Source: Candidatus Frackibacter sp. WG13
GTDB lineage: Bacteria; Bacillota; Halanaerobiia; Halobacteroidales; Acetohalobiaceae
Length of the DNA: 64,000 nucleotides
Assembly (NCBI RefSeq): GCF_900114655.1
Contig: NZ_FOTT01000007.1
Location: 40,224-104,223, forward strand
Reading direction: 5' to 3'
Notes under the pieces: model-generated
Seen by the model: only the letters and a program-made list of their open reading frames with translations
Database searches by the model: none
Told to the model about the DNA's origin: nothing
Shown here: positions 10,059-18,611 of the stretch, one piece after another
Layout: every line of letters begins with the position of its first letter
How positions within the stretch are numbered: position 1 is the first letter of the stretch
Made by a program: the position numbers and the translations under genes

Positions 10059-11207
10059 CTAGATTATCACTTCTGCTACGTATTGACAATTAAAACAGAC
10101 TTTTTGCTCATTTTTAGCTGTATAAAACTCATCATCACATTGTTGACATCTAGCCTTATATCCAGAAAATAACTCATAATGCCTATCTAAATCATTCGCT
10201 GCAAGTTGAACCTTATTATTATTCTTAAAATCAGTCAATCTTACAGCATTATAGAAACAACTAATCTCACATAACTGACACGAAGTACAAAATAATGGGT
10301 TAAATTTAAAAGTTAAACGCTCCTCTTCTTCTTCTACCTTAAGCGCATCGGTTGGACAAAGATGACTACAACCTTGACAGAAATCACAGTCAGAACTAAA
10401 TTCAAGCCAAGGCAAGTTAGTTGATCTTATATCTAAGCTTTTTATTAATTGTAATAATCTATCCTGTTTTGAAGGAAGAGCTCCCTTGTCCTTGAGCTGC
10501 TTAGCACTTGCTTGTCTAACTCCTTTTCTTAAGACTTTAAAAAGATCACGCCGATTAAAACTTTCTTCTGAAGTTTGGCTATTATTAGCCTCTATCTTAT
10601 TAAATTTTAATGAACTTCTTTTTTCTTCTATCGGCTCATCATTAGTATAATAAATTCGGTTCTGAATGGAATTTGCTTGTAGTAAGTCTTGGCAAGTAGA
10701 CAATACTTCTTTAAATAATTCTTCTCCAATTTGCATTTTACAATCTGTACAATCTGTATCTACAATCCAAATATCTGTTGCTCCTGCTAATAGACCTTCT
10801 AAGAGCAACTTCTCATCTAGTCTTCCTAAACATACTATTTCTAATCCATCCTTAAACTTCCTTTTATGTTGAGAACAATAGATTTTAAGCCTAGATTCTT
10901 TATTTGCTAAATTCCTAATTTCACTAGTTAATTTAGCATTAGACCCTTCTAAGATATTAAAGACTCCTGTCGGACAGACTTGATAACAGAATCCGCAACT
11001 GTTACAATTATCTTTTTTGACTATTAATTTTCTGCCTTCAACGTTAATTATACTATTAGGACAGACTTCAGCGCATCTATTACAAACCTTTTGCTTAAAA
11101 CGATAATTCAGACATAATTCCTCTTTAACCTCTAATCGTGTTAAATTAAAATTACTAAATAATTCGAATATCTTTCCTAATCCTAACATAACCTTATCTC
11201 TCCTCAA
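10059..11207 (-). CDS. Polyferredoxin, NapF/DsrE-like electron carrier (four 4Fe-4S motifs)
   Basis: A 382-residue cytoplasmic protein. Two cysteine clusters lie near the N-terminus (CNRCAEVCP, CNSCGFCYQVCP), a central region has CTDCK, and two more clusters follow (CDFCQGCSHLCP, CTSCQLCEISC). A C-terminal zinc-ribbon-like pair (CQQC...CFNC) ends the protein. Its start overlaps the 3' end of the upstream ferredoxin gene by 14 bp, implying translational coupling. It probably passes electrons towards or from NapA, but no exact family name is certain. Confidence 0.72.
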   Translation of the reverse strand: MRRDKVMLGLGKIFELFSNFNLTRLEVKEELCLNYRFKQKVCNRCAEVCPNSIINVEGRKLIVKKDNCNSCGFCYQVCPTGVFNILEGSNAKLTSEIRNLANKESRLKIYCSQHKRKFKDGLEIVCLGRLDEKLLLEGLLAGATDIWIVDTDCTDCKMQIGEELFKEVLSTCQDLLQANSIQNRIYYTNDEPIEEKRSSLKFNKIEANNSQTSEESFNRRDLFKVLRKGVRQASAKQLKDKGALPSKQDRLLQLIKSLDIRSTNLPWLEFSSDCDFCQGCSHLCPTDALKVEEEEERLTFKFNPLFCTSCQLCEISCFYNAVRLTDFKNNNKVQLAANDLDRHYELFSGYKARCQQCDDEFYTAKNEQKVCFNCQYVAEVII

Positions 11208-11703
11208 TCTTCTTCAAAATATAATTAGGCTTGATAACTCCTGAATTAGGTAATGAATTGTTCGCTATTAAATTTTTTTCTTTGTTAGATAATTCAACTT
11301 CTTGCTTTAATTCTATAGCCTGCATTAAACAACTCTCTACACATTTCGGTAACATCTTATTATTTAATCTATCTAAGCAAAGATCACATTTGTAAGTCTT
11401 CATCTTAGTTTCTGAAAAATAAGGTGCTTGGTATAAACATCGTTTGGCACAACGCTTACAGCCAATACATTCTTCTGAATTAACGGTTACTATCCCATCT
11501 TGTGGTCGCTTATTAATTGCATTAACTGGACATACCTCTTGACAAAGCGGTTCTTGACAGTGGTTACATGAAATAGAAATAGGATGAGGAAGTACTCTTC
11601 TTAATTGTCCATCTATTTCTTCGTTTTTTTGTACACAAGCAATTACACAACTGTTACATTCTGTACATAACTCTTGATTAAAGATAAAATAATACTGGGT
11701 CAT
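11194..11703 (-). CDS. 4Fe-4S ferredoxin-type electron-transfer subunit (DmsB/NrfC-like)
   Basis: This 169-residue protein has four cysteine clusters in the order of molybdoenzyme beta subunits: CTECNSCVIAC, CNHCQEPLCQEVCP, CIGCKRCAKRC and CDLCLDR...CVESC. There is no signal peptide, so it should act in the cytoplasm unless it is piggy-backed through Tat. It follows tatA and a terminator, so it may be transcribed at a lower level or from its own promoter. Confidence 0.8.
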   Translation of the reverse strand: MTQYYFIFNQELCTECNSCVIACVQKNEEIDGQLRRVLPHPISISCNHCQEPLCQEVCPVNAINKRPQDGIVTVNSEECIGCKRCAKRCLYQAPYFSETKMKTYKCDLCLDRLNNKMLPKCVESCLMQAIELKQEVELSNKEKNLIANNSLPNSGVIKPNYILKKIEER

Positions 11704-11733
11704 CTGTTGTCCCTTCCTTAATCTTTATTATTT

Positions 11734-11765
11734 AAAAATCCTACGCCTAAAATTTAGACGTAGGA
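11734..11765 (-). terminator. Rho-independent terminator after tatA
   Basis: The stem TCCTACG / CGTAGGA (11739-11765), with an inner CTAAA / TTTAG extension, is followed on the minus strand by five T. It sits between tatA and the ferredoxin gene and would partly uncouple the two halves of the nap locus. Confidence 0.8.
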
Positions 11766-11791
11766 ATTTTATAATTACTTTTTATTATAGC

Positions 11792-11956
11792 TTACTCTTC
11801 ATCTTTATCCTTTTCAGTATCAATCGCTGTTGCATCTTTAAATTCTCTAATTCCATCACCAACTGCTTTTCCTATCTCTGGCAACTTACTAGGACCAAAA
11901 ATAACTAAAGCAATAACTAAAATCAAGATTAATTCTGTAGGGCCTAATCCAAACAT
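11792..11956 (-). CDS. tatA: TatA, twin-arginine translocase pore subunit
   Basis: This 54-residue protein has one N-terminal membrane helix (about 5-20) with the [20 protein letters not shown] hinge and amphipathic helix of TatA/E, then an acidic tail. The ATG at 11954-11956 has a GGGGG-rich ribosome site just upstream. It sits directly downstream of napA, whose signal peptide carries a twin-arginine motif, so it likely helps export NapA. tatC is not in the window. Confidence 0.9.
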   Translation of the reverse strand: MFGLGPTELILILVIALVIFGPSKLPEIGKAVGDGIREFKDATAIDTEKDKDEE

Positions 11957-12136
11957 TTTATTTCCCCCTTTGAATTTTAATTATTATTCTTTATTTGCTT
12001 CTTTCTAAAGTTAAGTAAGGTCATTAAACAACAAATTAGTCAAGTCAATAATATATGTTATCTTTATTCTAACATAGGTAACCCTAAATATCAATTAGTA
12101 AATATTAAAGATAATGTTAAGTTACTGCAGAGTTAC

Positions 12137-12171
12137 AAAAAGCTCTACACCTAAATACTAAGTGTAGAGCT
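12137..12171 (-). terminator. Terminator after the diheme lipoprotein gene
   Basis: The stem AGCTCTACAC / GTGTAGAGCT (12141-12171) is flanked by A4 on one side and T4 on the other, so it can work in both directions. It lies 25 bp after the napB-like stop. The remaining gap up to tatA (11957-12136) shows no gene. Confidence 0.85.
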
Positions 12172-12195
12172 TTTATTAGCCTACTTAGTTTAAAA

Positions 12196-12489
12196 CTATT
12201 CTGTAACGTGACAACTTACACAGTTAGGACGTTCTGGATGAGAAGTTACGGTTGCTCCCATAACTCCCTTTTCGTGACAAGCTAAACAGTCTTGTCTATC
12301 TTCTATACTATGAGGTACAGTGGGTGGATACCCTTCGTTAGGGATAGCTTCTGCTTCTACTTTAAAATCTTTCTTCAACGCTTTCTTTACTCTTGGGTCA
12401 TCTGGGTTACAACCAGTTAATACTAATAAACCTAATACAAGAACCAATAGTCCTATGATTAACTTCTTATTATTTATCATCTTATTCAC
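12196..12489 (-). CDS. NapB-like diheme cytochrome c lipoprotein
   Basis: A 97-residue protein with a lipoprotein signal peptide (lipobox LTGC, Cys at about 27) and two CxxCH heme sites (CLACH, CVSCH). The PPTVPHSI segment before heme 1 and the spacing to heme 2 resemble the core of NapB, the electron-transfer partner of NapA. It is shorter than proteobacterial NapB and membrane-tethered rather than soluble. It lies 9 bp after napA, so the two are co-transcribed. Confidence 0.85.
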   Translation of the reverse strand: MNKMINNKKLIIGLLVLVLGLLVLTGCNPDDPRVKKALKKDFKVEAEAIPNEGYPPTVPHSIEDRQDCLACHEKGVMGATVTSHPERPNCVSCHVTE

Positions 12490-12497
12490 CTCCGGAG

Positions 12498-14750
12498 TTA
12501 TGCCTTTTCGACTTTAACCGCACAAATTTTGAATTCAGGTTCTTTAGATTGTGGATCAAACGCATCTTTAGTTACTAAGTTAATTAAATGTTTGCTATCG
12601 AAGAATGGCACAAATAACATCTTTGGTTGTGGAACACCACGTCCACCAACCTTAGCCTTAATCTTTAATTCCCCACGACGAGAAATTAATTTAACCATAT
12701 CCCCACTCTTAATACCTAAACGTCTTGCATCATCCTTATGAATCTCGACATAAGCCTCCGGAACTGCTTGCTTCAATTCAGGGACTTGCATAGTCATCGT
12801 TGCTGTATGCCAATGCTCTACAACTCGTCCAGTTGATAAGATGAATGGATACTTCTTATCAGCAGACTCTGCAGGTCCAGTATATTCCCGGGCATAGATA
12901 ACTGCCTTTCCATCTGGTTTACCGTAGAACTCAATTCCTTCTTTTACATATGGATCATCATTTGCTACATAACGTCGGGTCGTTTCTTTACCATCTACAA
13001 CTGGCCAGGTTAGCCCTCTTGTATGACGATAAGCATCATATGGTGCTAAGTCTTTACCAGTACCGAGAGTACACTTTCTATATTCTTCAAAGATCTCTTT
13101 CTCTGGATGGTCTTTATATGGGAATAGCTCACCATATCCTAATCTTCTAGCTACTTCTAAGAACTGCCATAGGTCTGGCTTAGCTTCACCTGGTGCATCA
13201 ACTGCTTTTTCAAAATGTTGTGTTCTTCGTTCGGTATTACCAAAAAACCCTTCTTTCTCTACCCACATGGCTGATGGTAGTATTACATCAGCATACTTGG
13301 TGGTCTCTGTTGGATATACATCGGAAACTACTAAGAATACATCTTCTAATCCTTGGCGATACTTATTAAAGTTAGGTAGTGAATGGGCTGGGTTGGTCGT
13401 TGTTACCCATAATGCATTGATATCACCTTTATTAATCGCCTCAAACATAGCCATTGTATGATAACTCGGCTTAGGAGGAATCTTATCTACATCAACACCC
13501 CAGTGTTTAGCCATCTCTTCTCTATGTTCTTTCTTCATAACTACTCTATGAGCTGGTAACTTATGTGTAAATGTACCTACCTCTCTTGCCGTACCACAAG
13601 CACTTGGCTGTCCTGTTAAAGAGAGCGGGGAAGAGCCTGGTCGACAGATTTTACCGGTTAATAGGTGTAAGTTATGAATGGCTTGGTTAATAGGTACTCC
13701 CTGTATCTGCTGATTGACTCCCATTGTCCATAGACTTAAACTCTCTCGCTTAGGGTCAGCAAACATCTTAGCCGCTTTTACAATATCATCTGCATCTAAA
13801 CCAGTGATTTTAGCTGCCTTTTGTGGTGTATACTCTGCTAGAAACTCCTTAAATTCATTTAAAGTAATATCTCTTCCATCCTGTTTTAGATTAGTATGGC
13901 TATTAATAAAGTCTTCATCGATTAAATCTTCTTCAATGATTACATAAGCCATGGCATTTAATAAGGCAGTATCAGTACCTGGCTTAAATGCTAAATCTAA
14001 ATCTGATATCTTATTAGTTCTAGTCTCACGAGGGTCAGCTACGATCACCTTTACATCTGAACCTTTTCGCTTTCGCTGTACGACTCGCGAATAAAGAATT
14101 GGGTGGCATTCAGCCATGTTCGCACCAATAATGAAGAAAAGATCGGTCTCTTCAAAATCAGCATAGGCTCCCATAGGTTCGTCTTTACCATAAACAGATA
14201 AGTAGCCGACTACAGCACTAGCCATGCATAATCTAGCGTTACATTCCAAGTTATTAGTACCGATAGCCCCTTTCATTAACTTACTCAATACATAACCTTC
14301 CTGAACAGTAGATTGTCCAGAAGAAAAGACAGCTACAGAGTCCGGACCATATGTATCTATAGACTCTCTATATTTTTTAGCTACTAAATCCAATGCCGTC
14401 TCCCAATCTGTTTCAACCATCTTTCCATTCTTGCGAATCATTGGCTTCTTTAATCTATCTTCTGTAGCATTCATTAATTTTCCTAAAGAATAACCTTTGA
14501 TACATAAGAACCCTTTATTTACAGGATTCTTCTTATCCCCTTTTACTGCAACTACTTTACCATCTTTAACGCCAACTAAGACTCCACACCCTGTTCCACA
14601 GAAACGACAAGGCGCTTTAGTCCACTTATCAACTTCACTACTTGCCTTCGCAACAGAAAGTAATGACTTCTCCTTAGGATTAACTCCTGCTGCTGTCATT
14701 ACTGCCGCTGCTGCTGATGCTTTTAAAAAACTCCGTCGTGTAAGTTTCAT
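12498..14750 (-). CDS. napA: NapA-type periplasmic nitrate reductase, molybdenum catalytic subunit
   Basis: This enzyme reduces nitrate outside the membrane using bis-MGD and one 4Fe-4S cluster. It has a Tat signal (RRSFLK, residues 5-10), the cluster motif CRFCGTGC with a fourth Cys in GFLCIKG, and the Mo-ligating Cys in NARLCMAS. The C-terminal domain contains RVVEHWHTATMTMQVPEL and ends with VPFFDSKHLINLVTKDAFDP, both diagnostic of NapA. At 750 residues it is complete. Selenate or another oxyanion is a possible alternative substrate, but the sequence points to nitrate. Confidence 0.9.
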   Translation of the reverse strand: MKLTRRSFLKASAAAAVMTAAGVNPKEKSLLSVAKASSEVDKWTKAPCRFCGTGCGVLVGVKDGKVVAVKGDKKNPVNKGFLCIKGYSLGKLMNATEDRLKKPMIRKNGKMVETDWETALDLVAKKYRESIDTYGPDSVAVFSSGQSTVQEGYVLSKLMKGAIGTNNLECNARLCMASAVVGYLSVYGKDEPMGAYADFEETDLFFIIGANMAECHPILYSRVVQRKRKGSDVKVIVADPRETRTNKISDLDLAFKPGTDTALLNAMAYVIIEEDLIDEDFINSHTNLKQDGRDITLNEFKEFLAEYTPQKAAKITGLDADDIVKAAKMFADPKRESLSLWTMGVNQQIQGVPINQAIHNLHLLTGKICRPGSSPLSLTGQPSACGTAREVGTFTHKLPAHRVVMKKEHREEMAKHWGVDVDKIPPKPSYHTMAMFEAINKGDINALWVTTTNPAHSLPNFNKYRQGLEDVFLVVSDVYPTETTKYADVILPSAMWVEKEGFFGNTERRTQHFEKAVDAPGEAKPDLWQFLEVARRLGYGELFPYKDHPEKEIFEEYRKCTLGTGKDLAPYDAYRHTRGLTWPVVDGKETTRRYVANDDPYVKEGIEFYGKPDGKAVIYAREYTGPAESADKKYPFILSTGRVVEHWHTATMTMQVPELKQAVPEAYVEIHKDDARRLGIKSGDMVKLISRRGELKIKAKVGGRGVPQPKMLFVPFFDSKHLINLVTKDAFDPQSKEPEFKICAVKVEKA

Positions 14751-14796
14751 TAACTTCCCTCCTGAATAAATATTGATAGTTCTAGCTCTTATATAA

Positions 14797-15066
14797 CTAA
14801 TTTAAGAGACTCATTTCATCATTATTCTTAAAGACTTCTTCTTCATAATTTATATATGAAGGAAATACACCAATAACCTCATCTAAATCTTCTATCTCTT
14901 TTATCTTATCTTCTAATATATTAGTATTTTGTGCTTCAATAACAACTACTACTTTCCCAGTCTCCTCAGTCTCATAAAGAGTTAAAGCTTCTTTGTTCTT
15001 AAGTAAGTTTAAGACTCTTTTAACTAAATTCTCTTCATATTCAACTAAAGCTCCAGCTATTAACAC
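14797..15066 (-). CDS. napD: NapD-like Tat-proofreading chaperone
   Basis: An 89-residue protein with the NapD ferredoxin-like fold pattern (IAGALVEYEENLVKRVLNLLKN...KVVVVIEA...KIKEIEDLDEVIGVFPSYINYE). Such chaperones bind the NapA signal peptide and delay its export until the cofactor is inserted. It heads the operon directly upstream of napA. Confidence 0.85.
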   Translation of the reverse strand: MLIAGALVEYEENLVKRVLNLLKNKEALTLYETEETGKVVVVIEAQNTNILEDKIKEIEDLDEVIGVFPSYINYEEEVFKNNDEMSLLN

Positions 15067-15165
15067 TCAACCCCCTCCCTTCTAAAATTATTCTGCTAAT
15101 ATATGTGATAAAAAGAACTAAATTAAGTAAAATAAAACTGACTAACTAATTCAATACTCCTTTTC

Positions 15166-15232
15166 ATGACTTATATCATATTTTAACTTTATTATATTAT
15201 TTTCTTAGAAAAGTTCATATGATATTTATCAT
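15166..15232 (-). promoter_or_regulatory. nap promoter with CRP/FNR-like palindromes
   Basis: On the minus strand a TATAAT lies at 15191-15196. The palindrome ATGATATTTATCAT at 15219-15232 is centred at 15225.5, about 41.5 bp upstream of the start inferred from that -10 box, which is the class II activator position. A second, weaker copy (ATGACTTATATCAT, 15166-15179) falls just after the inferred start. The rest of 15067-15333 holds only this promoter and the upstream terminator. Confidence 0.65.
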
Positions 15233-15249
15233 AATTTTATCTAAAAACA

Positions 15250-15282
15250 AAAAAACTCTACCATGAGTAGCCATGATAGAGT
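15250..15282 (-). terminator. Terminator after the CRP/FNR regulator gene
   Basis: The stem ACTCTAYCATG / CATGRTAGAGT at 15255-15282 (one G-T pair) is followed on the minus strand by a run of T. It isolates the regulator gene from the nap operon promoter. Confidence 0.85.
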
Positions 15283-15333
15283 CATTCAAAGAACTTCATA
15301 TTTTGAGAAACTTACATAATTTTGTCTTTTTAA

Positions 15334-16026
15334 CTAACCTCCAGTCGTAACAGCTTCTAAACCAGTAGCATCTTTAATAATTAAATGTTTGCCTTGACCA
15401 GCTATTAATCCTTCATCTTTAAAATCACTGATAACTCTAATAGCTGTCTCCATAGAAACACCTAACATCTCTGCCATCTCAGCACGTGATAGACTCAAAC
15501 TCAATTCCATTCCATCTATTAAAGCTTTATCGTCAGCTGTAGCCAAAGAAATTAATAAATTAGCTACCTTCTCTCTAGCAGTTTTGGTACCTAATAAGAA
15601 AATTCTCTCATAGGCAGTACTAACTTCTTCAGTCAAAGTTGCAATGAACTTCTCTGTTAAAGAAGGATTAATAGCAAATAATTCATTTAATCTAGTTTTA
15701 TTTAAATAACAGACTACTGAATCCTCCATAGCTTCAGCTGTATGGCCATAATTACTCTTCTTTCTTAAGGCACAAAGCCCAACTATTTCTCCTGGATTTA
15801 TCACTCTAAGAATCTGACCTTGTCCAGCCGAGGAATGTTTATATAGCTTTACTCTACCAGATTTAACAATATAACAACCATGCATCTTTTCGTTTTGACG
15901 AAAGAGAACTTCACCTTTTTTCAACTCCTGGTCAACTAATAATTCTTCTACCTTGACTAACTCTTCTGGAGTTAGATCTGCTAAAATACTATTCATTCTA
16001 ACTGAACATTGTACACATCTTCTCAT
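15334..16026 (-). CDS. CRP/FNR-family transcriptional regulator
   Basis: A 230-residue protein with an N-terminal cyclic-nucleotide-binding fold (about 15-130), a dimerisation helix and a C-terminal winged helix. The recognition region is SRAEMAEMLGVSMETAIRVIS, with the ExxxR-type contacts of FNR proteins. N-terminal cysteines (RRCVQC, plus Cys in GLCALR) could bind a redox cofactor, though the FNR Cys spacing is not matched exactly. Its position upstream of the nap operon suggests it controls that operon. Confidence 0.85.
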   Translation of the reverse strand: MRRCVQCSVRMNSILADLTPEELVKVEELLVDQELKKGEVLFRQNEKMHGCYIVKSGRVKLYKHSSAGQGQILRVINPGEIVGLCALRKKSNYGHTAEAMEDSVVCYLNKTRLNELFAINPSLTEKFIATLTEEVSTAYERIFLLGTKTAREKVANLLISLATADDKALIDGMELSLSLSRAEMAEMLGVSMETAIRVISDFKDEGLIAGQGKHLIIKDATGLEAVTTGG

Positions 16027-16056
16027 CTTTAAGCCCCCCTGCCTTTATTTCTTCTT

Positions 16057-16695
16057 TTAAAAAGATTCATTTACAATTCTAAGCGCGCGGTTATAATCTT
16101 CTCTAGTATTCACATTAAAAAAAGAATATAGATTAGGACTAAACTCTCTAATCTTTTCTTCCTCTATATATTGTACATCTACTTTAGGCCAAAATTCCAT
16201 AATTCGATATCTATTTTGCTTAATAACTTCTTCAATGCTAGGAAGACAGTCTTTACTATAGATAGCATGCAACGGTTCAAAATTATTACCAACCCTAGGC
16301 ACTAATATATCTGAAGCAGAATGGTTAAGCATATACTCTATTAGTTCTAAGCTTAATAACGGCATATCGCAACCTATAATTAAATTATATTTATCAGGAC
16401 TTGCTTGTAATCCAGCATGCATTCCACTCAAAGGACCTTGATGAGTAAAGAAATCATCAACAACAACTTTAGCCCTACATTCATTATATAATTCCTTATC
16501 TTTAGCAGCTATAATTACTTTTGAAAATATTTCATTTAACTTATCTACTATGTGAGCAATCATAGTCTTTTCTCCAAATTCCATCAAAGGTTTATTAGCC
16601 CCCTTCATTCTAGAGCTTTTCCCTCCTGCTAATATTATAGCGGCCATTAATTTCTCCTCCTTATTAATTAAGAGAATTTCATAATTAAACTCCAA
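16057..16695 (-). CDS. mobA: MobA, molybdenum cofactor guanylyltransferase
   Basis: MobA transfers GMP to molybdopterin to make MGD. The nucleotide-binding motif LAGGKSSRMKGANKPL and the GCDMPLL motif are clear. The longest frame (212 residues) starts with an atypical N-terminus. The ATG giving MAAIILAGGKSSRM (about 16 residues later, near 16647) has an AAGGAGGAG ribosome site and is the probable start. It supplies the NapA cofactor with MobB. Confidence 0.94.
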   Translation of the reverse strand: MEFNYEILLINKEEKLMAAIILAGGKSSRMKGANKPLMEFGEKTMIAHIVDKLNEIFSKVIIAAKDKELYNECRAKVVVDDFFTHQGPLSGMHAGLQASPDKYNLIIGCDMPLLSLELIEYMLNHSASDILVPRVGNNFEPLHAIYSKDCLPSIEEVIKQNRYRIMEFWPKVDVQYIEEEKIREFSPNLYSFFNVNTREDYNRALRIVNESF

Positions 16696-16739
16696 GCATA
16701 ATTAAGACGGACTCTTCAAGCGTCAGTCATTAATTATGC
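16696..16739. repeat. Inverted repeat between apbE and mobA (dispersed-repeat relative)
   Basis: Perfect 10-bp arms GCATAATTAA / TTAATTATGC enclose a 24-bp segment. Read on the minus strand the left end (TTGCATAATTAAT-GACTGACGC) matches the dispersed elements at 17863, 28807 and 33592. It may also act as the apbE terminator. Confidence 0.55.
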
Positions 16740-16744
16740 AAGCC

Positions 16745-17770
16745 TTAATTAGCTAATAAATCTTTAAACCCTGTGCTCTGCCATTCTTTACCACTAGTAG
16801 TCACCAACATTCCTTCAATATCCGCATGTTCCGCAATATACTGTTTTGCTTTATCAAAGCCTAAAAGGAATAATGAAGTAGAGAGCAAATCACCCTTTAA
16901 TGACGAATCAGCAATTACAGTTACACTAGCTAACCCTCTAGCTGGATAGCCAGTATTTGCATTTAAAATATGATGATACCTCTTCCCGGCTTCCATAAAG
17001 TACCTTTCATAATCACCAGATGTAACCACATTAGTGCCTTTGACCTCAATAACCTTAAAGTAATTATCATTTGGGTCTTCTTCATCATCTCTTGGATTCC
17101 GAATACCTAAACGCCACTTCTCTCCATTATATTTAGTTCCAATAGTTTTTATATTCCCTCCGGCATTAATTAATACTGATTTTATCCCTTTATTTTTAAG
17201 AAAGTTAGCAGCTTTATCTACTATATATCCTTTCGCTACAGCACCTAAATCGATCTTCATTCCCGGTTTTGCTAGCATAATAGTCTTTTCCTCTTCATTA
17301 ATGATAATATCTTTATAACTGACTAACTTAAGCTTGTTCTCAATTGCTTGAGGTGTAGGCACCTTCTTCTCATCTGTTCCAAACCCCCATAGTTCAATTA
17401 TTGGAGTAACCGTTATATCAAATCTTCCTTCTGTTAACCTACTATATTCTTTAGCTGTCTTAATCATAGCCAGGATATCTTGGTCAACCTTAACCGGCTT
17501 TACTCCTGCTTGACGATTTATCTTACTGACAATACTTTCTGCTTTATATCTATCTGACTTATCTGCTATTTGCCGCATTTTCTGTAGTGCACCTTCTACA
17601 GCCTTATCTGCATTCTCACCAGTAGCTTGAATCGAAATAATAGTATCCATAAAAAATTCTTTTGTTTGGTACTGATTAGGTTGTTGAATGCTTTGTACAA
17701 AGCCTATAGCTAGAATTATAATCATAATTAAGAAGATTATTCCTATACCTATTTTTTTCTTAGCCTTCAT
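16745..17770 (-). CDS. apbE: ApbE-type FAD:protein FMN transferase
   Basis: ApbE attaches FMN covalently to a threonine of target proteins such as RnfG and RnfD. It has an N-terminal membrane anchor (about 7-25, no lipobox Cys). The motifs DITVTPIIELWGFG, IDLGAVAKGYIVDKA and GGNIKTIG are diagnostic. At 341 residues it is full length. The rnf genes at 40997-46290 encode likely substrates (RnfG and RnfD). Confidence 0.94.
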   Translation of the reverse strand: MKAKKKIGIGIIFLIMIIILAIGFVQSIQQPNQYQTKEFFMDTIISIQATGENADKAVEGALQKMRQIADKSDRYKAESIVSKINRQAGVKPVKVDQDILAMIKTAKEYSRLTEGRFDITVTPIIELWGFGTDEKKVPTPQAIENKLKLVSYKDIIINEEEKTIMLAKPGMKIDLGAVAKGYIVDKAANFLKNKGIKSVLINAGGNIKTIGTKYNGEKWRLGIRNPRDDEEDPNDNYFKVIEVKGTNVVTSGDYERYFMEAGKRYHHILNANTGYPARGLASVTVIADSSLKGDLLSTSLFLLGFDKAKQYIAEHADIEGMLVTTSGKEWQSTGFKDLLAN

Positions 17771-17862
17771 ATTGACCCACCTTCTATTTAAGTATTTATT
17801 CTCTTAATAATATTATCATTTATAATCCCATTTTACAAATCTTAAATGATTTTTCTCACTTA

Positions 17863-17937
17863 AGATTTTTGTATAATTAATTGCTACCGCCCTAAAACTT
17901 CATCATAATTATGTTTGAATTTCAGTTATGAAATTCA
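17863..17937. repeat. Dispersed palindromic repeat, copy near 17.9 kb
   Basis: It begins TATAATTAATTGCTACCGCC and ends in a small hairpin GAATTTCAGTTATGAAATTC. Copies with the same head but compensating changes in the hairpin occur at 28807-28878 and 33592-33667. The rest of the gap 17771-18039 shows no gene. Confidence 0.5.
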
Positions 17938-18039
17938 CTTATTTAATCAATTAAAATTTCAATTGGAATTCTAGTCATAAACTTCCTACATACCATTATT
18001 TATTATGGAAATATTACTATTAGAAGGAGGGAGTTAAAG

Positions 18040-18225
18040 ATGCAACTTACTAATAAAGAGCAGAGTTATCTTCAAGATGCTAAACAACATGAAGAAATGT
18101 GTATTAAAAAATACGGGAATTACGCTAATCAATTACAAGACCAAGAATTAAAGGATCTATTTAATCAAATCCAACAAAAAGAGCAAGAACATCTTAACAC
18201 CATCAATCAATTTTTGAGCCAATAA
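18040..18225 (+). CDS. Small ferritin-like/CotF-like helical protein
   Basis: A 61-residue, mostly helical and glutamine-rich protein with a KEQEHLNTI motif. It resembles short spore coat protein F (CotF) family members, which adopt a ferritin-like helix bundle. The ATG follows a strong AAGGAGGG site. It lies 32 bp before a second protein of the same type and is one of the few plus-strand genes. Function is not established. Confidence 0.7.
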   Translation: MQLTNKEQSYLQDAKQHEEMCIKKYGNYANQLQDQELKDLFNQIQQKEQEHLNTINQFLSQ

Positions 18226-18257
18226 AGTTTATAAAATTTTAAAAAGGAGGAATAATT

Positions 18258-18470
18258 ATGCCCCAGAATATCACTGATAAAGACATCTTAAATGATATGT
18301 TAATGACAGAAAAGTATGTCTCTAATAGTTATGAAAATTCTGTTTTAGAATCAGCTAACCCACAATTACGTCAAGCCTTACAGCATATACAGAAAGAAGA
18401 ACAGCAACACGCTGAACAAGTCTTTAATGCTATGCAGCAACGTGGTTGGTATAATCCACAAAATAGTTAA
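18258..18470 (+). CDS. CotF-like spore coat family protein
   Basis: A 70-residue protein with LNDMLMTEKYVSNSYENSVLESANPQLRQAL and KEEQQHAEQVFNAM segments of the CotF family, ending in a tyrosine/asparagine-rich tail. The ribosome site is AAGGAGG. It forms a bicistronic unit with 18040-18225, suggesting the two proteins work together, possibly in the spore coat or a stress response. Confidence 0.75.
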   Translation: MPQNITDKDILNDMLMTEKYVSNSYENSVLESANPQLRQALQHIQKEEQQHAEQVFNAMQQRGWYNPQNS

Positions 18471-18502
18471 AAATATATGAATAAAGTTAATATAAAAACA
18501 AA

Positions 18503-18561
18503 TTAGTGTGAGTAATGAGTATATGGTAGAACCTTTTCCCCATAACTCAAACTCACACTAA
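18503..18561. terminator. Long hairpin between convergent genes
   Basis: Arms TTAGTGTGAG / CTCACACTAA enclose a further pairing TATGG...CCATA. It lies between the CotF-like gene (plus) and the MntP-like gene (minus), where a shared terminator is expected. No T-run is present, so this is a weak call. Confidence 0.45.
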
Positions 18562-18611
18562 CATTCGAATTATATAGTCTTTTAACCTCAATCTTAACTT
18601 AAGCCTTAGTC

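Noticed and set aside
12498..14750. Reading NapA as a selenate reductase because the organism seems selenium-adapted
   Set aside because: The C-terminal motifs and the napD and NapB-like neighbours fit nitrate reductase. Substrate cannot be told from sequence here, so only an alternative is noted.
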